64,000 nucleotides of DNA from Tubiluchus corallicola (lineage: Eukaryota > Priapulida > Priapulimorpha > Priapulimorphida > Tubiluchidae): the NCBI GenBank assembly GCA_030141605.1, contig JAQGDQ010000005.1:746180-810179 (forward strand). The letters are read 5' to 3'. A program made the translations under genes and the position numbers. Positions 11,643 through 23,700 of this stretch are shown in pieces (within the stretch, counting starts at the first letter, position 1; every line of letters begins with the position of its first letter). The notes beneath the pieces are model-generated. The model was not told where the DNA came from and made no database searches. It saw only the letters and a list, made by a program, of their open reading frames with translations.

Positions 11643-14600
11643 TTATTTTCTTTTCTTTTTTGATAACTTTCTTTTGCTTTTTCCAGGTCGTTTCTGTTTT
11701 GTAGTTTTTTTGCCTTTCGCTGCTTGATGTTTTCTCACATCAAAACCAGCCATACTCGCCGAACTTTCCGCAGTATTGTATTTTGAACGCTTTTTTTGGC
11801 CACCGTGGCCAAATTTTTTGTTTTTTAGTTCTCTTTTCTTATTTCTTCCAATTGTTCTTGATTTTTGATCAGTAGTTTCTTGAGCATCATTAGCATCATT
11901 CTCTAAAAAGTTGACCGGAATATTTTTTCCTGCCCTGTATTTTTTAACTAGATTTAGCATTTTTCTCTTCTCTGCTTGTCTATTCTGTTGTACCTCCTGT
12001 TGAACTTTCTTTCCATACTTTCTAAGCATTCGCAGCTTTTTCGCTTTTTCAGACATATCCATCTTCATTTTCTTGCTAAGTAGTACCTCCCTCATTTTGT
12101 TCATATGCTCTTCAGATTTGACCATTTGAGCAAAGTAGTCATCTGGCCGCTGTGTTGGAATCCCGAGTTTCTGAAATACACGAGAAAGATCATAAAACAT
12201 TAATTAGTTTTTAATAACTGAGATCAATGACTGTAACATGGAAATCAAACTTGCACAATCAGCCATACAACATTACATAATTACCATTACATGACAATCA
12301 GGGTTTCCAATCCTGAAGTATTTCCTAATCTTGCCTATTTCGGGATCATATTTTTTAATCCAGGTCCAGATCATGAGATTTTCGTGATTTAATTCAAATG
12401 ATTCTCTCTTCTAAAAAAATATGATTTCCTTTATACCAGGGCAATTTCAACTTTCCATTAGTATTTTTTTTTGGTAACAGTTAATCGGGTACTTGTTTTC
12501 ATTCTCCAAATCTTCATGTTTTACTCAGTCGCTGACTAAGCCAACACATATAATCTTCCGGGATCACATGTTTTTATTAGCAAAAGATTTCAGGGTTAGG
12601 AAACTGCTGGTACTTAATTGAATGAAGTTCGTAAGTAAAATGTATTATCACTGATAGGAAATGTGAAAAACTGATAAAAACCCAAAAAATCTTTAATATA
12701 TTAGTGTTTTATAACTTCTAAATAACATCAACACCAAATAACTAAACACCAACTGGAAACCGTGATGACAATTAATATTGAAAGAAGCAATCATAAAATG
12801 CACCTGCAATTTCGGAATTCCGTTAAGGACAGCATCTTGAGCTTGTTTATAAAACATCATTTCTCGTTTGAAATCATCTTCACTTGTTGCATTTTCAGTT
12901 TCCGACTCTGACTGTACAGATGCCCGATAAACCAAATCTAGTGCTTCCACCCACTCCATGTTTAACTTTATTTCCTAAAAATAGAATATGAACATTGAAT
13001 AAAATAACCGGAACACATCAACATTATGGCACAAATACAGAATAATGCTGTTTTGCAGTATAAAAATCGTGTAACACAATTAAACATAAAAGGTCCTATG
13101 AAACTTGCGAGGAACAGCGCAAAGACATCAACGAATTAGGCATGTTGCATCATATTCCTTTAAATTAAATCAAAATATTTCAATAGTCCATCTATCATTC
13201 TCAGTTGAAAAGAAAAAAGAACGTATTCTAAATTTAACGTCGTGTGGATTAAAATTTATACGGCAGTTGTAAATCTGCAGGGCAAAGGAAAGATTTGATA
13301 AATTATTAAGTTATAAATTAAATTGAATTTTAATATTTCTGAAGGTTCTGAATTGCTGGAAACAACATTAAAATGTTACTACCTTTAGCTGATATTCTAC
13401 GTTTGCAAATCTAATGAGATACAATTACAATAAGATCAAGTTAAAAGTAAAGCAACTGAACAAAACATGTATACATAGAAACTGCAGAGAACTGATTATA
13501 TTCAGATTAAGCATTTCAGCAAAAACAAGACTAATCATAAGTCGGGTATAGTGGTGAACACATTACACCCGAGTTACGATTCCTCAAAATTTTTCCTTAT
13601 CCTTGAAAATGACAATACAGCATTTAACTTTTATACACTAAATGTTTTTCCTTTAAAATAATTTAGCTATTTTTGAAAACTGTAATTTTTTTTTGAAAAT
13701 CACTGTGTCATAAAAGTCAACTTGTCACATTTAGCAAACTTGTGTTAGGAGGCTGCAGCTTCACTTGCACAGCAAGTTAAGACGTTGTTATGCATACGCC
13801 TATGGAGAAAATGATACGTCATATTATATACACCATTGCTTTGCTATAGTAAATTGTAAATTACGGGTGACATATGTTAGTTTAACGTGCAAGCCCTGGA
13901 GTGTTAATATCAATTAGTGTTTGGTTTTTAAATGGGATGTACCATACATGATGAAAGACACGAGACAAAGTCAGCTTGGCCTTGATAAGAATTTGCAAAG
14001 CAGTTTTCCGACTTATCATCAAGGCTGGTAGTACGGTACGAAATTACGGTATGGTACAGTACGACATAACGGTATTTTATCCGTACAATTTCCGAAACCT
14101 TTATCGACCCTTTCCATACCATTTTACTCAGCTTTTTGTAGAATCTTCATTGGCCTGCAACTCAGAGTGAAGACTTGTTTTGCTGATGGATGCACTTATT
14201 GTTCTGCCCCAATTAACACAGAGTACAACAGCTATATTACTACTAAGATTAGTTTGTTTTGGGGGCAAAAGCGTCAACTTGTTTAGGAGCACCTGTTGTC
14301 ATTTCCCGTAAATAATGTTAAAGGAAAACAGGATGATTTTTCATATACTATTGCATTTTCAAGGATGGCAAAAGTATACACTTTAACACCAATAATATTG
14401 TAAAAGCATTCCTGATAATTAAATAATAGATTAAAATCTTAATTAATGGTGGGTGATGCCACTATTGATGACATCACAAACTAACACAATTTTCAACATC
14501 AAAAATGTTCCATGAGCATGTGTGCGAAAGCGAAAATTGAAGTACAGAGCTACTGTAACAGATTCAGTATGTTGAACTAAAACAACTCATCAAGTTTCAA

Positions 14601-16250
14601 GATAAAAATTCAAATTTCAAATTTACCGCTGCACTCATGCATGAGCTGTCGAACGTATGCAGTTTGTCACAAACGAACACATCTCAACTGAGAGGTACAG
14701 CACCTGTTTTTGTGCAATGCTTTCCGAAATGCAGGCACTAGTGCCTGTCTAACTAGCGAATATTTGATGAAATGCGTGTAACAGCGAAGAACTAGTGGCG
14801 TGAACACGAAATTGCGTTTGTGTGGTAATAATTCTTTTACGTAAGTCATTCTTTAAAAAATATTATGTTTCCTTTCAGTATTTTAAAGAATAAGTTGATT
14901 TGACCTACAGTTTTGCTTTAAGTATTTTGCTTCCTTTTCCATGCTTGACACATATTCAGGAAACAACAATGTTTTAACTGCTATTTCTGTCTATTGTCAA
15001 GATTGCTGTCTAGCTCAAGCTATACAGATTCTTTTCAAATAAGCACATTTCAAAATCTATGTCATTAATGAGGAAAGTTTAGAACTTTGCCAATCTATGC
15101 AAAACAGTAGCGATTTAATATTTAACTGCATATCACAGTTATCACGAGTTAAATTATTGCTTTGCCAACAAAAGAAATTTGAGGCGTATTGGTCTAACAC
15201 ATTAACCAGCTTGGCCATAACAATTAATAACTACAGAAGCTATAAATTTTGTGTATTCTTATGTACACAAATATGTTACCTGCAGGAAAAGTTATCTAGA
15301 TTATGCTAAATTATTACATGAGATGAAGTGCGTTCTACGTTTTCTATGGAAGCTGCATATAACTTCTAGTATTAATTAGTGTTGTATTATGATATAATTA
15401 CAGATGTTTTAAGCCAGACACTTTAAATTTGAATTAACATTAAAAGTTTGACACTAGTGAACATGTAATTTAAGACAACCATTAAAAACTAGTTAATAGG
15501 CCAAACTCGTGTCTGCCACAAAATTATTAATTAAGTAGTTCAAAATAAATTTAGATCTTGTGCATAATTATGTGACTTTTGGAACTTGAAATAATTAGTA
15601 TGGAATTTAAAACTGAACAATTTGATATGAAACAGTACATAAACAGTACGTAATTGATAAACTAATTGAGTTTACTATTCATTTTTATGCATCTCCCATA
15701 GTAGATCGTACATGCATTTGGTACGGAATCACAGTACGACTTTTATTGTACTAGAACGATACGACTTAATTTTGCAGGTACGGTTCAGAATTACGGTATG
15801 GTGTTTTTTAAAGGTACGAAGTACGGTATTTTTTCGTGCCGTACCATCGTGCCAGCCTTGGTTATCATACATTCAATAAATTCTATGTATTGAACTATTA
15901 AAGCCCTAGTAATTAACTATATCACTTATTATATGACTCATGCCAGAGTTGGCATACCATAACCATCGAGTGTTGTAAGGATAACAACCAACTACTACAT
16001 CCAGGATTTTATTTCTCAATCAGGCAGTTAGAAACTATGAAACAATTAATGGAAACTCAAACTATCTGGATTTGTAATAATTTCAATAAATTAAAGTTTG
16101 CACCTGCAGCTTTGCTTCAAGTCCTTGCCTTTCAAAAACGTGCTTTTTTCGTACTTGCAGTTCCTTGTTGACTGGCTTCTCAGATAATTCAGAATTATCA
16201 CTCATTATTTCTTCATCCTTAGTACTACTAGGCATACTTTTGCGTTTCAT
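11643..16250 (-). CDS. EBNA1BP2: rRNA-processing protein EBP2 (EBNA1BP2), three coding exons, complete
   Basis: EBP2 is a nucleolar assembly factor required for 27S pre-rRNA processing and 60S subunit formation. Exons on the minus strand are 16250-16104, 12974-12804 and 12170-11643, all in phase 0 with GT-AG borders, giving 281 aa (human about 306). Exon 1 is acidic and variable but ends RQGLEAKLQ. Exon 2 continues EIKLNMEWVEALDL and has the conserved EDDFKREMMFYKQAQDAVL block at about residues 80-98. Exon 3 has PTQRPDDYFAQMVKS, SEKAKKLRMLRKYGKKVQQE and KNKKFGHGGQKKRSKYN, all diagnostic of EBP2, then a lysine-rich nucleolar-targeting tail. The N-terminal region is shorter than in human. The ATG at 16250 is the first in the exon; a TTTTAG just upstream could end a 5' UTR intron. 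Intron 1 (3.1 kb) holds a hAT-like element; intron 2 (0.6 kb) holds a possible MITE. Confidence 0.95.
12299..12609. mobile_element. Possible MITE in EBP2 intron 2
   Basis: Imperfect inverted ends about 26 bp long: the left reads CAGGGTTTCCAATCCTGAAG and the right, on the minus strand, CAGCAGTTTCCTAACCCTGA. GTTTCC and CCTGAA are shared with correct spacing. No matching target duplication was found (ATGACAAT on the left, GTACTTAA on the right), so the family is unassigned. Confidence 0.4.
14020..15860. mobile_element. hAT-like non-autonomous element in EBP2 intron 1
   Basis: The left end starts CAAGGCTGGTAGTACGGTAC; the right end on the minus strand starts CAAGGCTGGCACGATGGTAC. The first nine bases are identical, and both ends carry several GTACGG or GTAC motifs, as expected of transposase-binding subterminal repeats. 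Flanking 8-bp sequences are CTTATCAT (14012-14019) and GTTATCAT (15861-15868), 7 of 8 identical, which fits the 8-bp target duplication of hAT elements. No transposase remnant is visible in the 1841 bp. Part of its interior (14395-14875) also occurs at 541-960. Confidence 0.75.
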
Positions 16251-16950
16251 CTTTTCTCACTAAAACAGACTAAAATATTGTTCAGGTAAAGAATGTCAGT
16301 TTAACATGAAGTGTCTGGCGATGCTTTTAAAGACAATCTAGTCACTACTACTTTACTATTAACAGTATACCTATGCTAATAAGACGGGTCAGACACATGG
16401 TGTTCACATCGTTTGAGCCTCGTTCTCTCTTTTTATCTTACTATAGCTATGACAGACAATAACTGTCCAACCTGCCCAGAATGATTAGTACAATGCTCCA
16501 AGCACAAAATCATCATCGGCAGCAATTTTCTTCTGAACGTTTACAACGAACGGTAAGGATTTTTTGAAAATAACAAGATTGTCAAATGTAGTCATACATT
16601 GCCACGCAAGGAAGAAATCAATGCAATTCGAAAACATATCCACGAAATAATTAACAACAGTAAATTACACGACTATAGTCAAAAACAGTAAGTATTCTCA
16701 TAGACCTAAAATGAAGTTTTTTCCATGGAATGAAGTACCAATAAATGCTGTAAACGTTCCTAATTATATATACATAGATGCAAAAACAAGCTTCATCAAA
16801 AATGTACACAACAGTTTAAGCTAGTCACTACCAGAAAACAATTTGAATTTAATGAATGCTAAAAATCATTGTCATTGTCCCCATCGTCACTGTCTTCCGA
16901 CCATGCACTATCTGAATTTACACTATCGTAAGTAGCAAAACCATCATCGA
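16251..16950. promoter_or_regulatory. Upstream region of EBP2, no specific site recognised
   Basis: This 0.7 kb lies upstream of the EBP2 start on the minus strand and before the first family fragment. It should contain the EBP2 promoter or a 5' UTR exon by position only. I see no TATA box or other motif strong enough to name. Confidence 0.3.
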
Positions 16951-17601
16951 CTATGGAATTTTAGATTTGTCATTGCTTTCAATGTCTGTATCAGCATTGT
17001 AGAGATCTTCTCCTTGTTCCTTAGTTCTTATATGGTGAATCCACATTTCCACTATCTTTAGTATCATATCTTCTTTTAGAAGGGATTCAGGAAGAGAATC
17101 ACCTTCATACCAATGAGGAACCAGAAAGCCATCACCATTCTCATGCCAACCAAAGTCTATTGGATCTCTACCCATTGTTAGGTCAACTTCGTGGACATTA
17201 GACCACATGAGGGCTACATAACGAGGATGCATCAGGTGTTGAAGAACTTTCGTGCGTGGTGGCAGTGATGCACAGTTTATTTTCTTTTGTCGACTAGTCA
17301 TTTTTACAAATGCTTTGGAACTGGTTTCATCCACATCACTGATGGACTTAAAGCCATAAAGTCGACATACGAACTCCGTAATGGCACCAATATTCCATTT
17401 CCTGAACACTTCGATTTAATCAAGACTACTTACCTTTGGTTTAGCCTTACCTTTCCTGTAGGAACAAGAAGTAAAATCACATCCTGTCAGAGCAAGAAAT
17501 GAAACAATAGCTTCTGTCAAGCCACTTTGTTTTGATCCCAACTGTTGAGCAATGTCTGTGACATTGATCAGTCGACAACTATTTTTGGTGCCAAAGTCCA
17601 A
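16951..17601 (-). pseudogene. Fragment of an expanded, uncharacterised animal gene family (FEN/XPG-like GCD motif), C-terminal part
   Basis: One reading frame runs from 17601 to 16951 on the minus strand, broken by a single TAA at 17416-17418. Before the stop it has LDFGTKNSCRLI, then SFLALTGCDFTSCSYRKGKA; after it, FRKWNIGAITEFVCRLYGF, a PPRTKVL segment and DPIDFGWHENGDGFLVPHW. The order and motifs match a family I know, without a settled name, from many cnidarian, sponge and fish genomes. The ALTGCD...GKGK motif recalls the helix-hairpin-helix of FEN1/XPG nucleases; that link is inference. The N-terminal half is not upstream but lies inverted next door at 17633-17959. With the stop and the missing half, it is best read as a pseudogene. 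Confidence 0.7.
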
Positions 17602-17632
17602 TAATAACTATGATTGTCGGTGATCCGATTAG

Positions 17633-17959
17633 TTTTCGTGTCAGATTTATCAAGCAAAAGGTGTGCGTAATGCATTCGGTCATCTGTTGACAATGGCAAC
17701 AGATACTATTGATTTACAAAGTGTGCTGAAGTTTCCTATTACTAGTAATATCCCGCTTTCCCTGGCCCATTTCAACGGTTCTCCCACGAAAACGGAAAAG
17801 GCTAGTCTTACCAAACTTCTGGAGAAAAAACAGAAAGATGTGATTGATGTTAAATGTTCACTGAGATTTATATCCGCGGTTTTCTCTAAACCATCGCAAG
17901 ACAGTTCACTTAATGCTAAAATGTTGCTAAACACCTTCCAAACCAAATCCATCAGCTAA
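17633..17959 (+). pseudogene. Fragment of the same expanded family, more N-terminal part, inverted
   Basis: The + frame opens after a stop at 17630-17632 and runs to the stop at 17957-17959. It encodes GVRNAFGHLLTMATDTIDL, VLKFPITSNIPLSLAHFNG and KTEKASLTKLLE. In the family known to me a block FG.LL..A....I.L..VL.Y.L...PLSLAH.DGS..KT.K..L...LE lies upstream of the TGCD region. Here the block is on the opposite strand from the C-terminal fragment, with their upstream ends about 30 bp apart. No start codon or splice context completes it. Confidence 0.65.
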
Positions 17960-20756
17960 AAATCATGCACGTGCAATCTAGCATCTCTATGCTCTTTATT
18001 CACCGATGTTTGTTGTGACGTTTTGTTTTGATTACTAAGACCATAGATAATAATATTACTAACGGATTACGTACAAATATAAACATGCATGACCGAAACG
18101 TACTGAACTCTGCTGAAATTTTAGTAGACAGACCAAAACGCTTATAGATTTTGTACTGCCACTTTGCCTTTAACTCCCTAAAGTGCGTAGATGAATGGTA
18201 CCTGTTACAATAACGTATTCAGGCTTCCAAACACGTCCTAAAGGTATTAATAAAGGAGGCTTCTAGAGCACAAAAATTTGACCAATGCACATTGGATCAT
18301 AGTTTACGTGCTTCTATGGGATGTCAGCAAATACATAATTGCCACTGCTCTACACTACACTAAGAACTAAAAAGAATAGATAAAAACGGACAAAATCACA
18401 AGAAAGAGCATTAATCTTAATCTTGAATGAAGAATACTAATTCTAATATTCAATACTGCCCTTATTTGCAGATTTGAAGGTCATGATTCGATAGAGGTAC
18501 AATTCACATTGGTTTCTCAGTTGGAACAGTGTTGCAATTCGGTTTTTCAAGAATTTCATGAATGCAAAGAGTGCAACGAATTTTAAAAACACATTAAATA
18601 AAGATAATAAAATTATTAAAAAGTATGATGATACCTTTAGCTTAGTTTATTTATTACATATCTGTTGTAGCACGTAAAAAACTTTTCATAAAATAATAAA
18701 AAATACAGTAGAACATCTACTAGCACATTACATAATTTGCACTTATTAAGATGTGCAGGAGGACACACAGATCGAGAAAAGTTACTTACATGTGACCATA
18801 AAATTTAAAAAGCTTTGTTAAATCAAGATATTCAACTCTTCTATAAAGTAACTTCACATTTCCATTTTCCAGCAGTAGTTGAGTAATGTCGAGTTATTAA
18901 TTATAGAAGCAAGCAATAAATTCCACATTGGAACTGTCGACACGATTTGAGAAAAATTCATGAACATGAGTCTTACGCGCAGTGTTGAGGTTATTACTTT
19001 TGAAAAGTAATCAGTCGTGGTTAATTACTTTGCAACAATTGTAACCGAATTATTAATAACTGACTAGAGTGAGAGTTGAAATTCGTTTATTTTTTTCAAT
19101 ACTTTTTGCCAAGGGTAATCCGTTTATTACTGATTACTGAATACCTTTAGCAAGCGTAATCCCTTGTAGATTATCCATTACTTCTGTGTGCTAGTTTGAG
19201 TGAGATTAGCTATAGTGAAATTAGAACAATGCTTCTGCAATATGTCTAAATCTCTTATTATATTAATTTGTTCTATAATTTTCTAGCATTTTATAAACAA
19301 TTCGCTGCAATGTAGAATTATAAATGTAAATAACAATTTTTTTCTCTGCACACACCATGCACTGCACTTTTATAATTATTTAGTTTTTCTGTGTTTACAA
19401 AGTTAAAGTAGTGGCCCTTTTGCCATTAATTTTTGTGAAAAGCTCCTGCTTACTGAGATGACGACAAAGCCTGATCTTTTTTAACCGTACCCACTGTGCA
19501 TAAAAAATCAGCTACAATTGTAAGTCTTATCAGGCAGTTAATCAGAATGTCAAATGAGGTCATTAATTATTGGAACACTATGATTAACCACAATGTGTAT
19601 GAAGGCATTGCATGGCAGTTTGCCAGAGATAAACAAAAGGAAGGTGGCTAAATGATCAATACAATCAATACTTAAACTTAAAATGTTATTCTTGGCCAGA
19701 TAAGTAACATAGGTTTGGTAGCATTACTACCATAGTATCGAGTAACCTGATTCCGACACTAAGCCTAATTGCATTACATTACTCGTTACCATAAAAAGTA
19801 AGCTGATTAGAGTAAAGCGTTACTGCCCAACACAGCTTGCATGTGCACCTTAAAAGAGCTTTAACGATAACTTTTAAAAACAGCGAGGTTATCACTTGTT
19901 GACATCCTGCATGCACTTTAAAAACAATGTTTTCTTGTTTTTTTTACATAATAAATTGATAGTTTATGGTACCACCTACCACGAAAAGCAATGGTAATAG
20001 TCACAAGGATAATAAAAATTAATACTTTTGTACTTATGCTGTAGGTGTGATCATTCTCTACCAGAAAGCAAATTCAAATCAGAACCAGAATCAAACCTAA
20101 TTTCGAGATTTTGAAATGAATCAAATTTGCAAAGATAGTTGCAAAGATTTTCGAATTAATTTTCAAATCGTTATAATAAAAGTGGTGTCACAAAGATCAT
20201 ACACATTATTGATTTTATTCTGCAGTGGAAACACTAATAATCTTTTTTAAAAATTGCAAACAGAAATTGCAGCTAAACTGTACTGTTTATAATTACGTTT
20301 CAAAATGTTTTAATGCCAAAAAAATGATGTAGTAGAAGTATTGAATTACTCAGATCAACAATTTTAGGTTGGAATTGAATTCGAACTAAAAAAACTCGTT
20401 TTAATCTAATTCGATTCGATTTGAACTCGAACGTTCGGCGATCACTCTTTGAATCTACTGATACTAGAAAATCTAAAACTGAGAGCCCGATACCGGACTG
20501 TGAAACGTTACGTGTCGCAGAGAAGGCACTTCGTGCTTCGGCGATCTACGGTGCTGCTGCCTCTGACGACAGATTTCTTTGAGCAAAATAATAAATCGCC
20601 CATATTTAAGGAGACCCACTGAACATGTAAAATTGAAATTAATCAGGATTCTATTTTGTGATTTATATTGTAATGATACTCCCGTTGTTTTTCTGACCAA
20701 ACGGTATTAGTGCTCACTAGACCTCACGTATATAGTTGTGTATTGTAGAAGGCGCA
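17960..20756. other. Intergenic stretch upstream of CIP4
   Basis: Holds the hAT MITE at 18980-19835. An AT-rich stretch at about 20042-20449 has hAT-like ends too weak to call. From about 20450 to 20756 the sequence is richer in G and C than the neighbourhood and probably includes the CIP4 promoter and 5' UTR. No other gene is recognised. Confidence 0.5.
18980..19835. mobile_element. hAT MITE (CAGTGTTG ends)
   Basis: The left end begins CAGTGTTGAGGTTATTACTT; the right end on the minus strand begins CTGTGTTGGGCAGTAACGCT. This resembles the widespread hAT terminal sequence CAGTGTTGGGCAGTAACG. The flanking 8 bp are CTTACGCG (18972-18979) and CTTGCATG (19836-19843); the three differences are all transitions, as expected of an old 8-bp duplication. 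The 856 bp interior has no transposase. Confidence 0.75.
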
Positions 20757-23700
20757 ATGAACTGGGGCACGGAATTATGGGTAAGTCTCCATAATTAGGA
20801 TACGTCTAACTTTTTAATTGTTAATGACATCACAAAGTGTAGCTGTAGTACTAAATGAGATAGAGCGGATTTTGGAATTCCAAAATCATCGTCCCGAGCT
20901 TATAAGAAAAACTGAGAATGTTAACGTGAAACATATTTTATAAAATTATACTGAACTCAAGAAAATGATTTTTGAATGTTAAAATCATTCAAAACCGTGT
21001 GAAACGAAAGTTAAAAATGGGAAAAAATAAAGTGTTTTTGTTAAGTCAAGCTTACTGGCACAAAATAATTGAAAATTATTAAACCTGTAATGATGATGCT
21101 TCTTTATCTGTTGATCTTAGATCATTATGTGTTGTTTTTCAGTGGCATTGTGAAAGCTTCTGGACATAGAAGGCAAAAGGTGTAGAAGTGCCCCCTACCT
21201 CCCTGGCTCTTCCTCCCCTAACTTCCCAGCTAGGAGTCTGGGAGTGATTTTCCCCTTACTTCAGGCATTTTAGAGGCAGCTTAAAATGAAATTAATGGTG
21301 AAACCCTTGTTGCAGAATCATAATAAGTAAAAACAGCTAAAAAATAATTTTTGGGACATTTTTCTTTTTTCATTTTATCCCTTCTTTATTTCTTCGTATT
21401 TTGGTTACTTGCAGAACTGCTAGGGGGGGTATTTGGCCCTTTGCCTTCCCTATCACAATGCCACTGTTACTTTTTTGAACTCTAAGTTACTGGGGTAAAA
21501 GTACCAGACTGCTACTAAATGGTTATGTAAAAATTCATTCAAACTTCTGAGTTTGGTTGTGCATGCGGCTGCTTTTATTGGCTGGTATAAGTACAATGCG
21601 TTTTTCTTCACTGATCTGTAAATTTTTTCACGATTTTATGATAATGTATGTTACAAGTTCATGTATAGTTCCTAGAAATTGGAAACTTGGAAGCAGACTG
21701 CCAACAGGTATCTCTGCATCTGTGACCTATTTATTGAAAAGTTTAGATAGATCTGGCTGTGTGACAGGTTACATTGCCAATTTCTACAGAGCAACAAGTA
21801 AAAGTAATGCAAGCTTGTTATACCAAAAACTACAGAAACAGAGTACGTTAACTAAACCTAGCGTGTATGGCTATTACACGATTGTTCCAGGCTTACATAG
21901 TTAACTACAGAATCAAGCTCTTAACTATTTTTTCGAGACTGAGATGATATTACATATCACAAAACTATAAAAAAATAATTTAGTGCTATAAGTTGAATAA
22001 AAATGCAAATAATTTGTTCAAGTTGTTGTGACTCAAAGCGTGGCTTGCGTTTCAGCAGTTTACTTACACTCTTCTAGCATGTACCGATGTCCAGATAAGA
22101 TGATGTAATTCTTGCCCAAATGTGGTTACTTGGTTAGCTGTTATTTTTTGGTAAAAAACAACATATTATAGCTTCTTTGAAGATTTTCAGTTAGGGTACT
22201 GTCTGAATGTCTAACATCTAAGCAACTGCTTAGCTTTAGTGTGATGGTTATAAATATTCGTTATAAATATTTCTTTGTTTTTGTTTGAGAGATCTTTTTA
22301 AAAGTGCTGATCATTATAAAACAAATTTCACTTTTATTATTTACGACCATTGTTTCCAATAACTTCTGCTAAATGGGAGCCAAACTAGGTTCTAGTTAGT
22401 CTGTGTGCTCATTTCATCTCAATTTTTTTTAATTTTTGGCATTAACCTATAATGAGTTCCAAGAATTAATCAAGTGAGAAGCTAGGACATCAGTTGTGTT
22501 CACTGAATGGTTTGCAGTCATAACCTCGTTGTTTTCTTCGTGATCTAGTGATGTTTTTGCACTTGCAGAATCAAACTGACCTTTTTGTTATTTTATGTAT
22601 AGCAAACTAGTAGTAAGGTCAGTATATATGTTAGTTAGTATATCTGTTTCAACAGAACTAACTTTATACATCTGTGTTTCATTTATTCTAAGCCTTCGCA
22701 AAAAAGTTGCATGTTGTTCTGTCCTATGCCATTTTATTTTTTCAGTGCAATGCTGTATAAATAGAAAAATATTCTTATTAAACTGGCATTACGGCATGTT
22801 GACGACAAATTATCTTAAGTATTGTGCTTAATGGCTGTAAACCTGTCACAGTTAAATTGACAGCTAACATTTGTCTAAAAACTGTATTGCATTGTTATAA
22901 TAATACTGTAGAATAAGATCTTTTGACAAATAATAAAGTTTTACTAAAAAGTCTAGAATGTTTCAAATACAGTGTCTTCATTTGAACTCAAGGTTGACTA
23001 TGATAATTCACAAATTAATAACTGAAAGTTGTAATAAGTTAAGAGAACAATTTTATAGGTAATAACTTGTACTTGTCATTATAGGTGCTCAGTCTGTTTG
23101 CCTCTGCAAATTTACCAATTTTTATTGCAAAATTAATCTGTTTGCAATGTTCTAATGCTGTTAGCTCATTATTTTTACCAAAAAATGAGTGAAACATTTA
23201 TCCTTGTGCTATTTCTCCATGTACAATTTGCGAGGCTGTTCTCAAGCATTACATGATACAGTATGTGGTATTTTGTGTTGCCCACAAAGTTTGATATGGT
23301 ATACGGAAAGGTTGACAACGGCCAGTCACATTCTACACCTGTGACTAAAGTCGGGAAACTTATTGCCGTCATGCGGGGTCTGTCGAGTGTCTTGTCGAAA
23401 ACCTTTTGTCTCAGATCGCAGACTTTTGGTGTGCAGCAACCTTGGCACAAGATGCATGTCGTGTTTCAAAATGAATGAGCTAGGGTTGAATGATCACGAC
23501 CCAGAGGATCATGAATATTCAAGTTATGTGGGATTTTGCACATTTTGCTAAAAATCTACGTGATGTATGTGGTAGACAAAATGTTTTTATATCAATTTTG
23601 GACACTAGATTATATGAGCTTTAAAAAGTCCTGCTGTTGCTATGGTGTACAAGGTCTTAATTTGGTAGTTGCTAGGGTGTAAACATGACCATTTCATCCA

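Noticed and set aside
20042-20449. AGGTGTGATC and inverted AGAGTGATC with TTCAAATC-type subterminal words upstream of CIP4
   Set aside because: No matching target duplication in any register tried.
21557-21904. 115-codon plus frame in CIP4 intron 1
   Set aside because: No recognisable similarity or domain; length is within chance for the window.
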